This document shows, piece by piece, positions 9,578-18,479 of a stretch of DNA of 64,000 bases (position 1 is its first letter; every line of letters begins with the position of its first letter). The stretch is from the NCBI RefSeq assembly GCF_001907675.1, contig NZ_MPNT01000029.1:12762-76761 (forward strand), written 5' to 3'. The position numbers and the translations under genes are program-made. A model generated the notes under the pieces. That model worked only from the letters and a program-made list of their open reading frames with translations. It was not told the DNA's origin and ran no database searches. The DNA comes from Mycobacterium paraffinicum. Its GTDB lineage: Bacteria; Actinomycetota; Actinomycetes; Mycobacteriales; Mycobacteriaceae.

Positions 9578-9937
9578 TCACCGCGCGGCGGGCTGCTTGA
9601 AGAACACACTGACGTGAGAGATCAGCCCATCGTCGCCGCGCTCGAAGAGGATGCATTCGGGCCACCGCTTGGCTTCGCCGTCGATCAGGAACGACTCCGT
9701 CAACTCCGCGTACGACAGGCGGCTGTCGACATGCGATATCCGTTGCACCTCCAGGCGATGGCCGTCCAGGTTGGTCAGGACCTTGCGCAGGTAGGCGACG
9801 TAGTGCTGCTTGCCCTCGACGACATCGCAGAACGGGCCCTCGCGGGTCAACCCGTCGTCGGCGATCGTCGCGGCAAGACCGTCCCAGTCGTGCGCGGCCA
9901 GGCACTCCAGGTAGCGCTCGACCACTCCGGTGCTCAC
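9578..9937 (-). CDS. SnoaL/NTF2-like domain protein
   Basis: This 119-residue single-domain protein resembles the SnoaL and limonene-epoxide-hydrolase fold: an N-terminal helix VVERYLECLAAHDWDGLAATIADD, then GPFCDVVEGKQHYVAYLRKVL and a curved sheet ending in HVSVFFKQPAA. Such proteins are small hydrolases, isomerases or ligand binders, and no specific substrate can be named. The GTG at 9937 fits the domain boundary. The longer upstream reading frame encodes unrelated arginine-rich sequence and was not used. It is divergent from the rhomboid gene across 89 bp. Confidence 0.75.
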   Translation of the reverse strand: MSTGVVERYLECLAAHDWDGLAATIADDGLTREGPFCDVVEGKQHYVAYLRKVLTNLDGHRLEVQRISHVDSRLSYAELTESFLIDGEAKRWPECILFERGDDGLISHVSVFFKQPAAR

Positions 9938-10026
9938 GCAGAAGACAGTAGGCGCAATGGGCCGGGCAGAAAACAGCTTTGCTAAAGCGCTGCGCCCGGC
10001 CCGGCGGCGCGGGCAAGAATAGGGCG

Positions 10027-10893
10027 ATGAGCGCACCCAGCACACCGGATTCGCCACCCACTGCTCCGAGTTGCTATCGGCATCCGGGCCGCCCGACATA
10101 CGTCCGTTGCAACCGCTGCGAGCGCTACATCTGCGGCGACTGCATGCGCAACGCCGCCGTCGGTCACCAGTGCGTGGAGTGCGTCCGTGCTGGCGCGCGG
10201 ACGATCCGGCAACCCCGTACGCCGTTCGGCGGGCGGCAGCGGTCGGCAACCCCGGTGCTCACCTACGCCCTGATCGGCATCAACGTGCTGGCCTTCGTGC
10301 TGCAGATGGCGTCGGGAAACCTGGAGAAGCAGCTCGCGCTGTGGCCGCCGGCCGTCGCCGACGGCCAGTTCTACCGACTCGTGACGTCGGCCTTCCTGCA
10401 CTATGGCGCGACCCATCTGCTGTTAAACATGTGGGCGCTGTATGTGGTGGGGCCGCCGCTCGAAATGTGGCTGGGCCGACTGCGATTCGGGGCGCTGTAC
10501 GCGCTGAGCGGGCTGGGCGGTTCGGTGTTGGTCTATCTGATATCGCCGCTCGACACGGCGACGGCGGGCGCCTCGGGCGCGATCTTCGGCCTGTTCGGCG
10601 CCACCTTCGTGGTGGGCAAGCGGCTGTCCGCCGACGTCCGCTGGGTGGTGGCGGTGATCGCGATCAACCTGGTCTTCACGTTCCTGGTGCCGTTGTTCAG
10701 TGCGCAACGCATCAGCTGGCAGGCGCACGTGGGTGGGCTTGTCACGGGTGCGCTGGTCGCCGCGGCCTACGTTTACCCGCCGAAGGAGCGCCGCAACACG
10801 ATTCAGGCCGCGGTGACCATCATCGTGCTGGCGGCGTTCGCCGTGCTGATCTGGTGGCGCACGGCCGAGCTGCTGCTCGAGTTCTCCGCATGA
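10027..10893 (+). CDS. Rhomboid-family intramembrane serine protease
   Basis: This 288-residue membrane protease is predicted to cleave substrate transmembrane helices. The N-terminal 55 residues carry paired Cys/His positions (CYRHPGR, CNRCERYICGDC, HQCVEC) that resemble a B-box-like zinc ribbon. Six or seven membrane segments follow. The catalytic dyad is Ser183 in AGASGAIFG and His234 in WQAHVGGL, and HLLLNMWALYVVGPPLE is the usual loop motif. Its place after ctpI matches Rv0110 of M. tuberculosis. The last base pairs overlap the next gene (ATGA), so the two are co-translated. Confidence 0.92.
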   Translation: MSAPSTPDSPPTAPSCYRHPGRPTYVRCNRCERYICGDCMRNAAVGHQCVECVRAGARTIRQPRTPFGGRQRSATPVLTYALIGINVLAFVLQMASGNLEKQLALWPPAVADGQFYRLVTSAFLHYGATHLLLNMWALYVVGPPLEMWLGRLRFGALYALSGLGGSVLVYLISPLDTATAGASGAIFGLFGATFVVGKRLSADVRWVVAVIAINLVFTFLVPLFSAQRISWQAHVGGLVTGALVAAAYVYPPKERRNTIQAAVTIIVLAAFAVLIWWRTAELLLEFSA

Positions 10894-11351
10894 GCTGGTG
10901 GGTCGCTCACGCCGAGCACACGCTGACGGAGGAAGTGCCGGCGCCCCCGGATGAGGTCCGCGACTTCTATGTGGACCTGGACAACATCAAGCTGGTGCAC
11001 CCGCTGATCGTGTCGGTGGAGATGCTGTCACGCGGCGAAACCCCGGACGGGGTCGACCTCAGCTATCGGGTGCGCGACCGGATTCCGTTGGGGCCGTTAA
11101 TGATGACGATCGCCTACCGGGCACGGCTGCAGGTACCGGCGGAGGGCGACGTGCTGACCGAGGCGGACCAGTCGCCGGGGGTGCGCCTGCGCGGGCGGGT
11201 GAGCTTCGAGCCGACGCCGGCGGGCACGCGCATCACGGAGCGGATCCGCATCGCGGCGCCCCGGCCGCTGGCGCCGATGACCACCCGCGAAGCCGTCAAG
11301 GCGCACATCGCGATGCTGGCCGGCATCCGCCGCCACTTCGAGGCCGGCTGA
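10890..11351 (+). CDS. SRPBCC (START-like) family protein
   Basis: This 153-residue protein has the pattern of the polyketide-cyclase/START-like fold: an N-terminal strand HAEHTLTEEVPAPPDEV, then VDLDNIKLVHPLIVSVE, GTRITERIRIAAPRP near the end, and a long C-terminal helix. The fold makes a hydrophobic ligand cavity; the ligand is unknown. The start codon overlaps the rhomboid stop by four bases, implying translational coupling. It converges on the aldehyde dehydrogenase operon with a 13-bp gap and marks the edge of the catabolic island. Confidence 0.75.
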   Translation: MSWWVAHAEHTLTEEVPAPPDEVRDFYVDLDNIKLVHPLIVSVEMLSRGETPDGVDLSYRVRDRIPLGPLMMTIAYRARLQVPAEGDVLTEADQSPGVRLRGRVSFEPTPAGTRITERIRIAAPRPLAPMTTREAVKAHIAMLAGIRRHFEAG

Positions 11352-11364
11352 TCAAAGCGGCAAG

Positions 11365-12801
11365 CTATTGGCCGCCCTTCTCGGGCGCGTAGCCCAAGAT
11401 GCTCTTGACCTCCAGGTACTCGTGGAACCCGAACTCGCTCCACTCGCGCCCGTTTCCGCTGCGCTTGTAGCCGCCGAACGGCGTGCTCATGTCAAACGCG
11501 TGGTTGATGGTCACCCAGCCGGCCCGGATCCGGCGCGCCACCGCCCGCGCCTTGTCTCGATCGGCCGCCGAAACATAGCCGGCGAGACCGTAATCCGTGT
11601 CGTTGGCGATATCGACGGCCTGGTCGAGGTCGTCGTAGCCGAGCATGCACAACACCGGCCCGAAGATCTCTTCCCGCGCGATCGCCATGTCGTTGGTGAC
11701 GTTCGCGAAGACGGTCGGCCGGACGTAGTAGCCCTTGCCAAGCCCGTCCGGCCGGCCGGGACCGCCGGCCACGACGGTCGCGCCCCCGTCGATGCCGCTC
11801 TGGATGAGGCGTTGCACCTTGTCGAACTGTGCCCTGGACGCCACGGGCCCGATCGCGGTCTTGTCGGCGGGGTCGCCCACCTTCACCCGCCCGGCGGTCT
11901 CCCGCGCGATGGCGATGGCCTCGTCCATGCGCGAGTTCGGAACGAGCATGCGCGACGGCGCATTACAGCTCTGCCCGGAATTGGGCATCATGTTGGCGAC
12001 GCCGGCCCGCACGCTGTCGGCGAAGGCGGAGTCGTCCAGGACGATGTTGGGGCTCTTGCCGCCCAGCTCCTGGGTCACCCGCTTGACCGTCGGGGCGGCC
12101 GTCTTCGCCACCTCCACCCCGGCGCGGGTGGAGCCGGTGAACGACACCATGTCGATGCCGGGATGGCCGGCAATCGCCATGCCGACGCCGGGGCCGTCGC
12201 CGTTCACCAGGTTGAAAACCCCGGCCGGCACGCCCGCGGCGTCGAGGATCTCCGCGAAGATGTAGGCCGAGAACGGCGCCACCTCAGAGGGTTTGAGGAT
12301 CATGGTGCAGCCCGTCGCCAACGCCGGGTACACCTTGACGGCGATCTGGTTCAGCGGCCAGTTCCACGGCGTGATCAGCCCACAGACGCCGATGGGCTCC
12401 CTGGCGATCAGCGACGCCCCGTGCTGCTCCTCGAACGGGAAATTCTTCAGCACGTCGATGGCCGTCACCAGATGGCCGATCCCGAGTTGCACCTGCGGTC
12501 CCGCGGCCAAGGACGGCGGGGCGCCGATCTCCTCGGTCACCGCTTCGGCGAGATCGCCCGCGCGCCGCTGGTACTCGGCAAGGATGCCCTCCAGCAGCTC
12601 CAGTCGCTGCTCGCGGCTGGATTGCGACCAGTCGGCGAAGGCCCGCCTGGCGGCGCTCACCGCCGCATCCACATCCGCGGACGACCCCAGCGAGATCCGG
12701 CCGCAAACGTCTTCGGTGGCCGGGTTTTCGACGTCAAAAGCGTCGGGCCGGAGCGGGTCGACCCATTGCCCGTCGATGTAGAACTTCAGGTAATCGCGCA
12801 T
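11365..12801 (-). CDS. NAD(P)-dependent aldehyde dehydrogenase
   Basis: This 478-residue enzyme of the ALDH superfamily oxidises an aldehyde to its acid. Visible motifs are TPWNWPL near residue 145, FTGSTRAG near 221, catalytic Glu245 in QELGGKSP and nucleophile Cys279 in GQSCNAPSR. It is the last gene of a seven-gene minus-strand operon and begins 25 bp after the TPP-enzyme gene. A reasonable inference is that it removes the aldehyde released by that lyase-like enzyme, as in alpha-oxidation. Nothing in the sequence fixes the substrate. Confidence 0.9.
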   Translation of the reverse strand: MRDYLKFYIDGQWVDPLRPDAFDVENPATEDVCGRISLGSSADVDAAVSAARRAFADWSQSSREQRLELLEGILAEYQRRAGDLAEAVTEEIGAPPSLAAGPQVQLGIGHLVTAIDVLKNFPFEEQHGASLIAREPIGVCGLITPWNWPLNQIAVKVYPALATGCTMILKPSEVAPFSAYIFAEILDAAGVPAGVFNLVNGDGPGVGMAIAGHPGIDMVSFTGSTRAGVEVAKTAAPTVKRVTQELGGKSPNIVLDDSAFADSVRAGVANMMPNSGQSCNAPSRMLVPNSRMDEAIAIARETAGRVKVGDPADKTAIGPVASRAQFDKVQRLIQSGIDGGATVVAGGPGRPDGLGKGYYVRPTVFANVTNDMAIAREEIFGPVLCMLGYDDLDQAVDIANDTDYGLAGYVSAADRDKARAVARRIRAGWVTINHAFDMSTPFGGYKRSGNGREWSEFGFHEYLEVKSILGYAPEKGGQ

Positions 12802-12826
12802 GGCTCCTCCTTCGGGGATCCTTCAA

Positions 12827-14533
12827 CTACTGGGTGCCTTCGGCGTACCAGGTGCGGAACTCGTCGTACTTGGGCATCTCCTCGGAATTGGCCTTCGGAT
12901 CGATGCAGACGTGGACCACGGCGGCCTTGCCGCTCGCATACGCTCGCTCGATCGCCGGGCCGATCTCGTCCTCCTTCTCGACGTACTCGCCGTGACAGCC
13001 GAAGCCCTCGGCGACTTTGTCGAGACGGACGTCCTTGCTCCAGTGCACGCCGGGCTGGGGTGACGGCTGGGGGAAGGTGCGCTTGTAGACACCCACCTCG
13101 AGGCCCCACTGGTGGTCGACGCCCACCACGCACACCAGCGGAAGCTTTTGCCGCGCCGCGGTTTCCAACTCGGCGATGTGGAACAGGAACGCCGAATCGC
13201 TGGTCAGCAACATCACCGGACGCTTGCCGCCGTCGGCGACCGACGCCCCCACCGCGTACGGCAAGCCGGTGCCGAGGTGACCGAAGTTCTGGTTCCAGAT
13301 GACGTCGCGCGGTTTGGCCTGCGAGTAGGTCCACTGAAAGATGACCGTCGCGCCGCCGTCGCGGACCAGGATGCCGTCCTTCGGGAACGCTCGGGTGGCC
13401 TCGACGACGAACCGCGCCGGGTGGATCGGCGTGCGCCCCGTGGGAGCGTTCTCCGCGAGCCGCGCCAGCTCCGCCGCGTCCTCAAAGATCCAGCGTTCGA
13501 GGTCGGCGGACGCTTTTCTCGGGTTGCCGCGGAGCGCGTCCACCAGCTGAGGCAGCACGCCGCGAAGGTCGCCGACCAGGGGGACGTCGATGGGACGGTT
13601 GACGCCGATCGCCACCGGATCCTGTTCGACCAGAACCCATTTCCGTTTCGCGTCGTTCGGCGCCCAGTGGCGGGTCCTGCCGTAGTGGCTCGGTTCGCCG
13701 AGCTCCGTGCCGAGCGCGACGCACAGGTCGGACTTCACCACCGCCTCGACAGCAGCCGGCGAGAATCCGTACGCGAAGGTGCGGTCCTCGAGGCCGTCGA
13801 TGAACGACGTGCCACCGGAGGTCTGGATCACCGGGCAGGCCATCAGGTCGGCCAGCTCCCGGACCGCCGCACCGGTGCGCGACGTGTGGACCCCGTGCCC
13901 GACGAGCAGGATGGGGCTCTCGGCCGCCTGAATCAGCTTCGCCGCCTCGGCCACCTCGCGCGCACCCGCGGTCTGGTCGACAAGCCGATACCTGTTGGGC
14001 GACGGCGGATCCGGTACGTCGAGCTCTTCGAGGATGACGTGGGACGGATACTCGATGTAGGCGGGGCCGGGTGTTCCCGACATGGCCCGGCGGATCGCCT
14101 CGTGGACGATCTCGTCGGTCTGGTCGGCGTACTCGATCGAGGCGCTGTACTTGACCGACGGCGCGAAGAGCGGTTCCTGCCGGACGAACTGGATGCGGCC
14201 GCGCCGGACCCGGCGCTCGGTGATCCGGGCGCGCTGGCCGCCGATGACGATCACCGGTGAGTTCTCCACCTTCGCGCACTGAATCGCGCCCGCGATGTTG
14301 GCCATGCCCGGCCCGAGCGTGCCGATGCACAGGCCCGGGTTACCGGTCATCCGCGACGCCGCCTCGGCCATGAAGCCCGCGCTCAGTTCGTGATGCGGGG
14401 CGACCACCGCCCAGCCACGGGCATCCGCCTCGGCGAACATGTGCACGAAGTTCGGGTCCGGGATGCCGAACAGGGTATTGACGCCTTCGGCCTCGAAGAG
14501 GTCCAGAATGCGCTTATAGACTGGTACACCCAT
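12827..14533 (-). CDS. Thiamine-pyrophosphate-dependent enzyme (acetolactate synthase / 2-hydroxyacyl-CoA lyase superfamily)
   Basis: This 568-residue three-domain TPP enzyme has its catalytic glutamate at Glu49 (HHELSAGFMAE) and a central domain of the usual type (LLVGHGVHTS). The metal-binding motif is altered. The usual GDG is SDS (Asp446), and the Asn expected 27 residues later is Asp473 in VVGVDHQWG. The second TPP enzyme in the window, OxcA, keeps the standard form. The gene lies two bases downstream of the CoA-transferase gene and upstream of the aldehyde dehydrogenase gene. That context favours a lyase or decarboxylase acting on a CoA thioester, but this is inference. A start codon further upstream would run through the CoA-transferase gene and was rejected. 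Confidence 0.85.
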   Translation of the reverse strand: MGVPVYKRILDLFEAEGVNTLFGIPDPNFVHMFAEADARGWAVVAPHHELSAGFMAEAASRMTGNPGLCIGTLGPGMANIAGAIQCAKVENSPVIVIGGQRARITERRVRRGRIQFVRQEPLFAPSVKYSASIEYADQTDEIVHEAIRRAMSGTPGPAYIEYPSHVILEELDVPDPPSPNRYRLVDQTAGAREVAEAAKLIQAAESPILLVGHGVHTSRTGAAVRELADLMACPVIQTSGGTSFIDGLEDRTFAYGFSPAAVEAVVKSDLCVALGTELGEPSHYGRTRHWAPNDAKRKWVLVEQDPVAIGVNRPIDVPLVGDLRGVLPQLVDALRGNPRKASADLERWIFEDAAELARLAENAPTGRTPIHPARFVVEATRAFPKDGILVRDGGATVIFQWTYSQAKPRDVIWNQNFGHLGTGLPYAVGASVADGGKRPVMLLTSDSAFLFHIAELETAARQKLPLVCVVGVDHQWGLEVGVYKRTFPQPSPQPGVHWSKDVRLDKVAEGFGCHGEYVEKEDEIGPAIERAYASGKAAVVHVCIDPKANSEEMPKYDEFRTWYAEGTQ

Positions 14534-14535
14534 CC

Positions 14536-15687
14536 TTACGGTTCCTTTCCGCAAATTTCGGCGAGTACCTCCGCCGTGTCGGCGCCGAGCTCGGGGGCCG
14601 GGCCCGCGACCCGGCCCGGCGTCCGCGAGAACCAGGTGGGCACGCCCGGGAAGCGCACCGGGCCATGCGGGGTGTCCACGGTCTCGAACATGCCGACGGC
14701 GTTCAGATGCGGGTCGTCGAACAACGCGCCCGGCGTATTCAGGGGTGCGGCAGGTATCTCGAGCTCGCGGAACAGCGACAACCATTCCTCGGTCGAGCGC
14801 TGTTTCATCGTCTCGGCCAATAAGCCGTAGACGGCGTCGATCTGGCGGGCGCGCTGCTCCAGCGTCGAATACGACCCATTGGCCCACGGCGGCTGCACGG
14901 CGTTGATGAACGCGCTCCAGTGCTTGTCGTTGTAGATCAATGCGGCGATGTAGCCGTCGCTGGTGCGGTACGGGCGGCGGTTGGGCGCCACGGTGCGCGG
15001 GTATACGGCCGGCCCCAGCGGAGGATCGAACATGGCGCCGTTGGCGTGTTCGACGAGCATGAACGAGGCCATGGTTTCGAACATCGCGACCTCGACCTCC
15101 TGCCCCTGCCCGGTGCGCTCCCGGTGGAACAACGCCATGGTCGTCGCATACAGCGCCGTCAGGCCGGCGATCTTGTCGGCCATGATGGTCCCGACGTAGT
15201 CGGCCTCGCCCGTCAGCTGCTGTTGCACCGCGGGCAGGCCGCATTCGGCCTGAATGGTGTCGTCGTATGCGGGCCGGTCGCGTTCGGGTCCACGCCTGCC
15301 GTAGCCGTAGCAGTTGGTGTAGATGATCCGCGGATTGATCGCGGCGACCTCGGCGTAGCCGAAGCCCAGCTTGGCGATCGCCTTGGCGCGCATCGAATGG
15401 ATGAAGACGTCAGCCGTTCCGAGCAGCGCGCGCAAAGCGGTCGCGTCCGTGTCGGTTCGCAGGTCCAGCACGGCGCTGCGTTTGCCGCGGTTGACGTTGA
15501 CGAACACGCCGCTCATGCCCGGCGCCGGACCCACCGAGATGTAGCGGGTGTTATCCCCTTCCGGCGGTTCGACTTTGATCACATCGGCGCCCATGTCGGC
15601 CATGATCTGCGTGCAGTATGGTCCCATCACCATGGCGGTGAGGTCGATCACCCGCACGCCGCCGAGCGGGCCCGCCGCTTCAGCCAT
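14536..15687 (-). CDS. Family III CoA-transferase (CaiB/BaiF)
   Basis: This 383-residue enzyme is predicted to transfer CoA between two carboxylates. It starts with the family's GGVRVIDLTAMVMGPYC and continues with ADVIKVEPPEGD. The probable catalytic Asp is in MADKIAG, followed by LFHRERTGQGQEVEVAMFE. The ATG at 15687 has AAGGAG eight bases upstream. The longer ATG at 15750 reads through non-family sequence inside the neighbouring SDR gene. It overlaps that SDR by eight bases and is separated from the TPP-enzyme gene by two, so it is within the operon. It may load CoA on the acid made by the oxygenase steps. Confidence 0.9.
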   Translation of the reverse strand: MAEAAGPLGGVRVIDLTAMVMGPYCTQIMADMGADVIKVEPPEGDNTRYISVGPAPGMSGVFVNVNRGKRSAVLDLRTDTDATALRALLGTADVFIHSMRAKAIAKLGFGYAEVAAINPRIIYTNCYGYGRRGPERDRPAYDDTIQAECGLPAVQQQLTGEADYVGTIMADKIAGLTALYATTMALFHRERTGQGQEVEVAMFETMASFMLVEHANGAMFDPPLGPAVYPRTVAPNRRPYRTSDGYIAALIYNDKHWSAFINAVQPPWANGSYSTLEQRARQIDAVYGLLAETMKQRSTEEWLSLFRELEIPAAPLNTPGALFDDPHLNAVGMFETVDTPHGPVRFPGVPTWFSRTPGRVAGPAPELGADTAEVLAEICGKEP

Positions 15688-16630
15688 GCAACGCTCCTTG
15701 ATCGCTGGAGCGGTGCGACAACTCGAAGCTGTACCGAATGTGTCGGTCATGCCCGTCCGGCAGGACCGGAAAGATCAGCGGCGCCTGCACGTATCGGATC
15801 GCCTCCAGATGCCGGCCCACGTCTTCGACCGTCCAGGAGGGCCGGTAGACCCCCGGGCTTTCGGCGATGACCACCCGTGCCACCCGACCCGCCAGCGCGA
15901 TGAACACTTCCCCGGTCACCGAGCAGGATTCGTGCGCGAGCCAGCCCACCACGGGCGCAACCAGTTCCGGGCCCATCGGGGGGTAGGTGGAGACGTCAAT
16001 GCCGTCCGCCATCCGGGTCACCGCGGCCGGGACGATGACGTTGCACCTCACGCCCTCACCGGCGCCTTCGAGCGCCGCGACATTGGCCAGTCCGATGACG
16101 CCGGCCTTCGCGGCCGCATAGTTGGCCACGCCCGCGTTGCCGTACAGGCCGCCGATCGACGACGTCAACACGATGCGCCCGTAACCCGCCCGGCACATGA
16201 GCGGAAACGCCGGCCGCACGACGTGGAACGCGCCACGCAGGTGGACGTCGAGCACCGCGTCGAAGTCCTCGTAGCTCATGTCCTTGAGCGATCCGCGGCG
16301 GACGTTGCCGGCGTTGTGGATGAGGATGTCGACGCCGCCGTAGCGCTCGACGGCCGTCTCGATGATCGCCGCGCCGCCTTCGCGGGTCGCGACCGACGCG
16401 GTAGAGGCGACCGCGTCGCCGCCCGCCGCCGCGATCTCGGCCGCGACGCGCTCGGCCGGTCCGGGATCGCAGCCCTCGCCGGTCAGGTCGCCGCCCGGAT
16501 CGTTGACCACGACCTTCGCGCCCCGCGCGGCGAGCAGTTGCGCGTATGCGCGGCCCAGCCCGCGACCGGCTCCGGTCACCACGGCGACGCGGCCGTCGAA
16601 TCTCAGTTCCGCGGAAGGGATCTCGTTCAC
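15680..16630 (-). CDS. Short-chain dehydrogenase (HSD17B4/multifunctional-enzyme-like)
   Basis: This 316-residue SDR has TGAGRGLGRAYAQLLAARGAKVVVND, here shortened, followed by an insert after beta-2 (GGDLTGEGCDPG) like that of the peroxisomal hydroxyacyl-CoA dehydrogenase branch. The catalytic Ser/Tyr/Lys are in LTSSIGG and NYAAAKAG. Asp in VVVNDPG suggests NAD(H). A C-terminal extension of about 60 residues follows the usual SDR core. The GTG start overlaps the monooxygenase stop in GTGA. It probably oxidises a hydroxyacyl-CoA or alcohol made in the same pathway. Confidence 0.87.
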   Translation of the reverse strand: MNEIPSAELRFDGRVAVVTGAGRGLGRAYAQLLAARGAKVVVNDPGGDLTGEGCDPGPAERVAAEIAAAGGDAVASTASVATREGGAAIIETAVERYGGVDILIHNAGNVRRGSLKDMSYEDFDAVLDVHLRGAFHVVRPAFPLMCRAGYGRIVLTSSIGGLYGNAGVANYAAAKAGVIGLANVAALEGAGEGVRCNVIVPAAVTRMADGIDVSTYPPMGPELVAPVVGWLAHESCSVTGEVFIALAGRVARVVIAESPGVYRPSWTVEDVGRHLEAIRYVQAPLIFPVLPDGHDRHIRYSFELSHRSSDQGALHG

Positions 16631-18474
16631 CTGCCCAGGACCAGACCTTCCAGGTCGCCCTTGTCCCGCCAGGCGCGCAGCAGATCGTCGAAGGCGTAGA
16701 AGCCGGGGCCGTACGGCTCACCCAGGTGGGACCGGATTCCCTCGCCGCCCCCGCCGCCTTCGTTGTTGTAGTAGCCGGGCGTGCATTGGGTGTCGAACGC
16801 CGAGTTGTCGACCGCCGTCTCCCGGATCGTCTGGCACCAGGCGTCCTGGGCCACCTGGCTGGGCTCGACGGTGGTCACACCGCGCGCCAGGGCTTCGGCG
16901 ATGATGTAAGCGATGTGCTCGCCCTGAACCTCGTAGTTGGCGGCGATGTTCGCGGAGATGCCGACCTGGGTGAACCCGGTGTAGAACTGGTTGGGAAACC
17001 CGCGGCTGGTCATGCCGTGCAACGTCTGGTAGCCGTCGTGCCAGTAGTCGAACAGCGAAAGCCCGTTGCGACCGCGGATCGTCTCGATCGAGTAGCGTCT
17101 GCTGATTTCGGTGGTGATCTCGAATCCGCTGGCGTAGATGATGCAGTCGAGCTCGTACTCGATACCGTTTGCGAGAAGGCCGTTTTCGGTGGCACGCTCG
17201 ACCCCCTTGCTCGACGACACGTCAACCAGCGTGACATTGGGCCGGTTGAACGTCGCCAGGTAGTCGTCGTTGGAGCACGGGCGTTTGCACAGGAACCGGT
17301 AGTAGGGCTTCAGCGCCTCGGCGGTCGCCTCGTCCTCGACGATGGCCTCGACGCGCCGGCGCAGCCGCTCCATGACCTTGTAGTCTTCCTCCTCCCGGAT
17401 CGCCATGAACTGATCGGGAGTCAGCGCCGCCGGATCATCCAGGGCGAGGACCCGGGCCGCGGTGTTGCGGCCGAGCTCGGTCCAGAAGTCGCACACCAGA
17501 TCCGGCTGACCGAGCGCCATGCCCTCGAACGTCCAGGAGTGGAAATTGCGCTGACGTTCCTTCTGCCAGCCGGGCTTAAGCGTCTTGACCCACTCGGGAT
17601 CGGTCGGCGCGTTGTTGCGCGCGTCGACGGTCGACGGGGTGCGTTGAAACACGTACAGGTGTTGGGCGTGGCGCGCCAAAAACGGCACGATCTGGATCCC
17701 GGTGGCGCCGGTGCCGACCACGGCCACGCGCTTGTCGGCCAGTTTGTCCAGTCCGCCCCGGGCATCGCCGCCGGTGTAGGCGTAATCCCAGCGCGACGAA
17801 TGGAAGCTGTGTCCCGTGAAGTCTTTGATGCCGGGAATTCCGGGCAACTTCGGCCGGTGAAACGGGCCGGACGCCATCACGACGAAGCGCGCTCGAATGT
17901 CGTCGCCGCGGTTGGTGCCGATCCGCCAGCGCTTGATGTCGTCGTCCCAGCACAGATCGTGCACCTGGGTGGAGAAGATCGCCGAGTCGTAGAGGCCGAA
18001 ATGCTTGCCGATGTTCCGGCAGTGCTGGTAGATCTCGGCGCCGTCGGCGAACTTCTTCGACGGCATGAAGTCGAGCTCTTCGAGAAGCGGTATGTAGCAG
18101 TAGGATTCGTTGTCGCATTGGACGCCCGGATAGCGGTTCCAGTACCAGACGCCGCCGAAGTCGCCGCCGAGCTCGATGATCCGCACGTCGTCGACCCCCG
18201 CCTTCTTCAGGTAGGCCGCCGACAGCAGGCCCCCGAAGCCGCCCCCGAGAACCGCGACGTCGATGTCCTCGTTGATCGGGTCTCGAGGCGTCACCGGCGT
18301 GTACGGGTCCACCTCGTAGTACCCGGCGAAGTCGTCCTCGAGTTCGATGTACTGTTTGGAACCCTCCTTGCGCAAGCGCTTTTCGCGCTCCTGCCGATAC
18401 TTCTCACGCAGCGCCTCGATGTCGATGTCTTCGGGCGTCTGCGACGGTCCGCATTCGTTTCCGAACATGGTCAT
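16627..18474 (-). CDS. FAD-dependent Baeyer-Villiger-type monooxygenase
   Basis: This 615-residue flavoprotein is predicted to insert oxygen next to a ketone using NADPH and O2, giving an ester or lactone. The FAD site GGGFGGLLSA lies near residue 78 and a second dinucleotide site GTGATGIQ near 255. Between them is the type I Baeyer-Villiger fingerprint FTGHSFHSSRWD (Phe219, His225, Trp229, Asp230). An N-terminal 60-residue charged arm is present, as in cyclohexanone and steroid monooxygenases. In-frame ATGs occur at 18474 and 18468. The gene is five bases from the Rieske oxygenase gene and overlaps the next SDR by four. The ketone substrate is unknown. Confidence 0.9.
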   Translation of the reverse strand: MTMFGNECGPSQTPEDIDIEALREKYRQEREKRLRKEGSKQYIELEDDFAGYYEVDPYTPVTPRDPINEDIDVAVLGGGFGGLLSAAYLKKAGVDDVRIIELGGDFGGVWYWNRYPGVQCDNESYCYIPLLEELDFMPSKKFADGAEIYQHCRNIGKHFGLYDSAIFSTQVHDLCWDDDIKRWRIGTNRGDDIRARFVVMASGPFHRPKLPGIPGIKDFTGHSFHSSRWDYAYTGGDARGGLDKLADKRVAVVGTGATGIQIVPFLARHAQHLYVFQRTPSTVDARNNAPTDPEWVKTLKPGWQKERQRNFHSWTFEGMALGQPDLVCDFWTELGRNTAARVLALDDPAALTPDQFMAIREEEDYKVMERLRRRVEAIVEDEATAEALKPYYRFLCKRPCSNDDYLATFNRPNVTLVDVSSSKGVERATENGLLANGIEYELDCIIYASGFEITTEISRRYSIETIRGRNGLSLFDYWHDGYQTLHGMTSRGFPNQFYTGFTQVGISANIAANYEVQGEHIAYIIAEALARGVTTVEPSQVAQDAWCQTIRETAVDNSAFDTQCTPGYYNNEGGGGGEGIRSHLGEPYGPGFYAFDDLLRAWRDKGDLEGLVLGR

Positions 18475-18479
18475 GTGTC

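Noticed and set aside
13112..14260. Plus-strand frame opposite the TPP enzyme gene
   Set aside because: It has low-complexity arginine-rich composition and no family match; the minus-strand protein is complete.
14534..15244. 5' extension of the TPP enzyme ORF
   Set aside because: It runs entirely inside the CoA-transferase gene and encodes non-family sequence; ATG 14533 begins at the domain.
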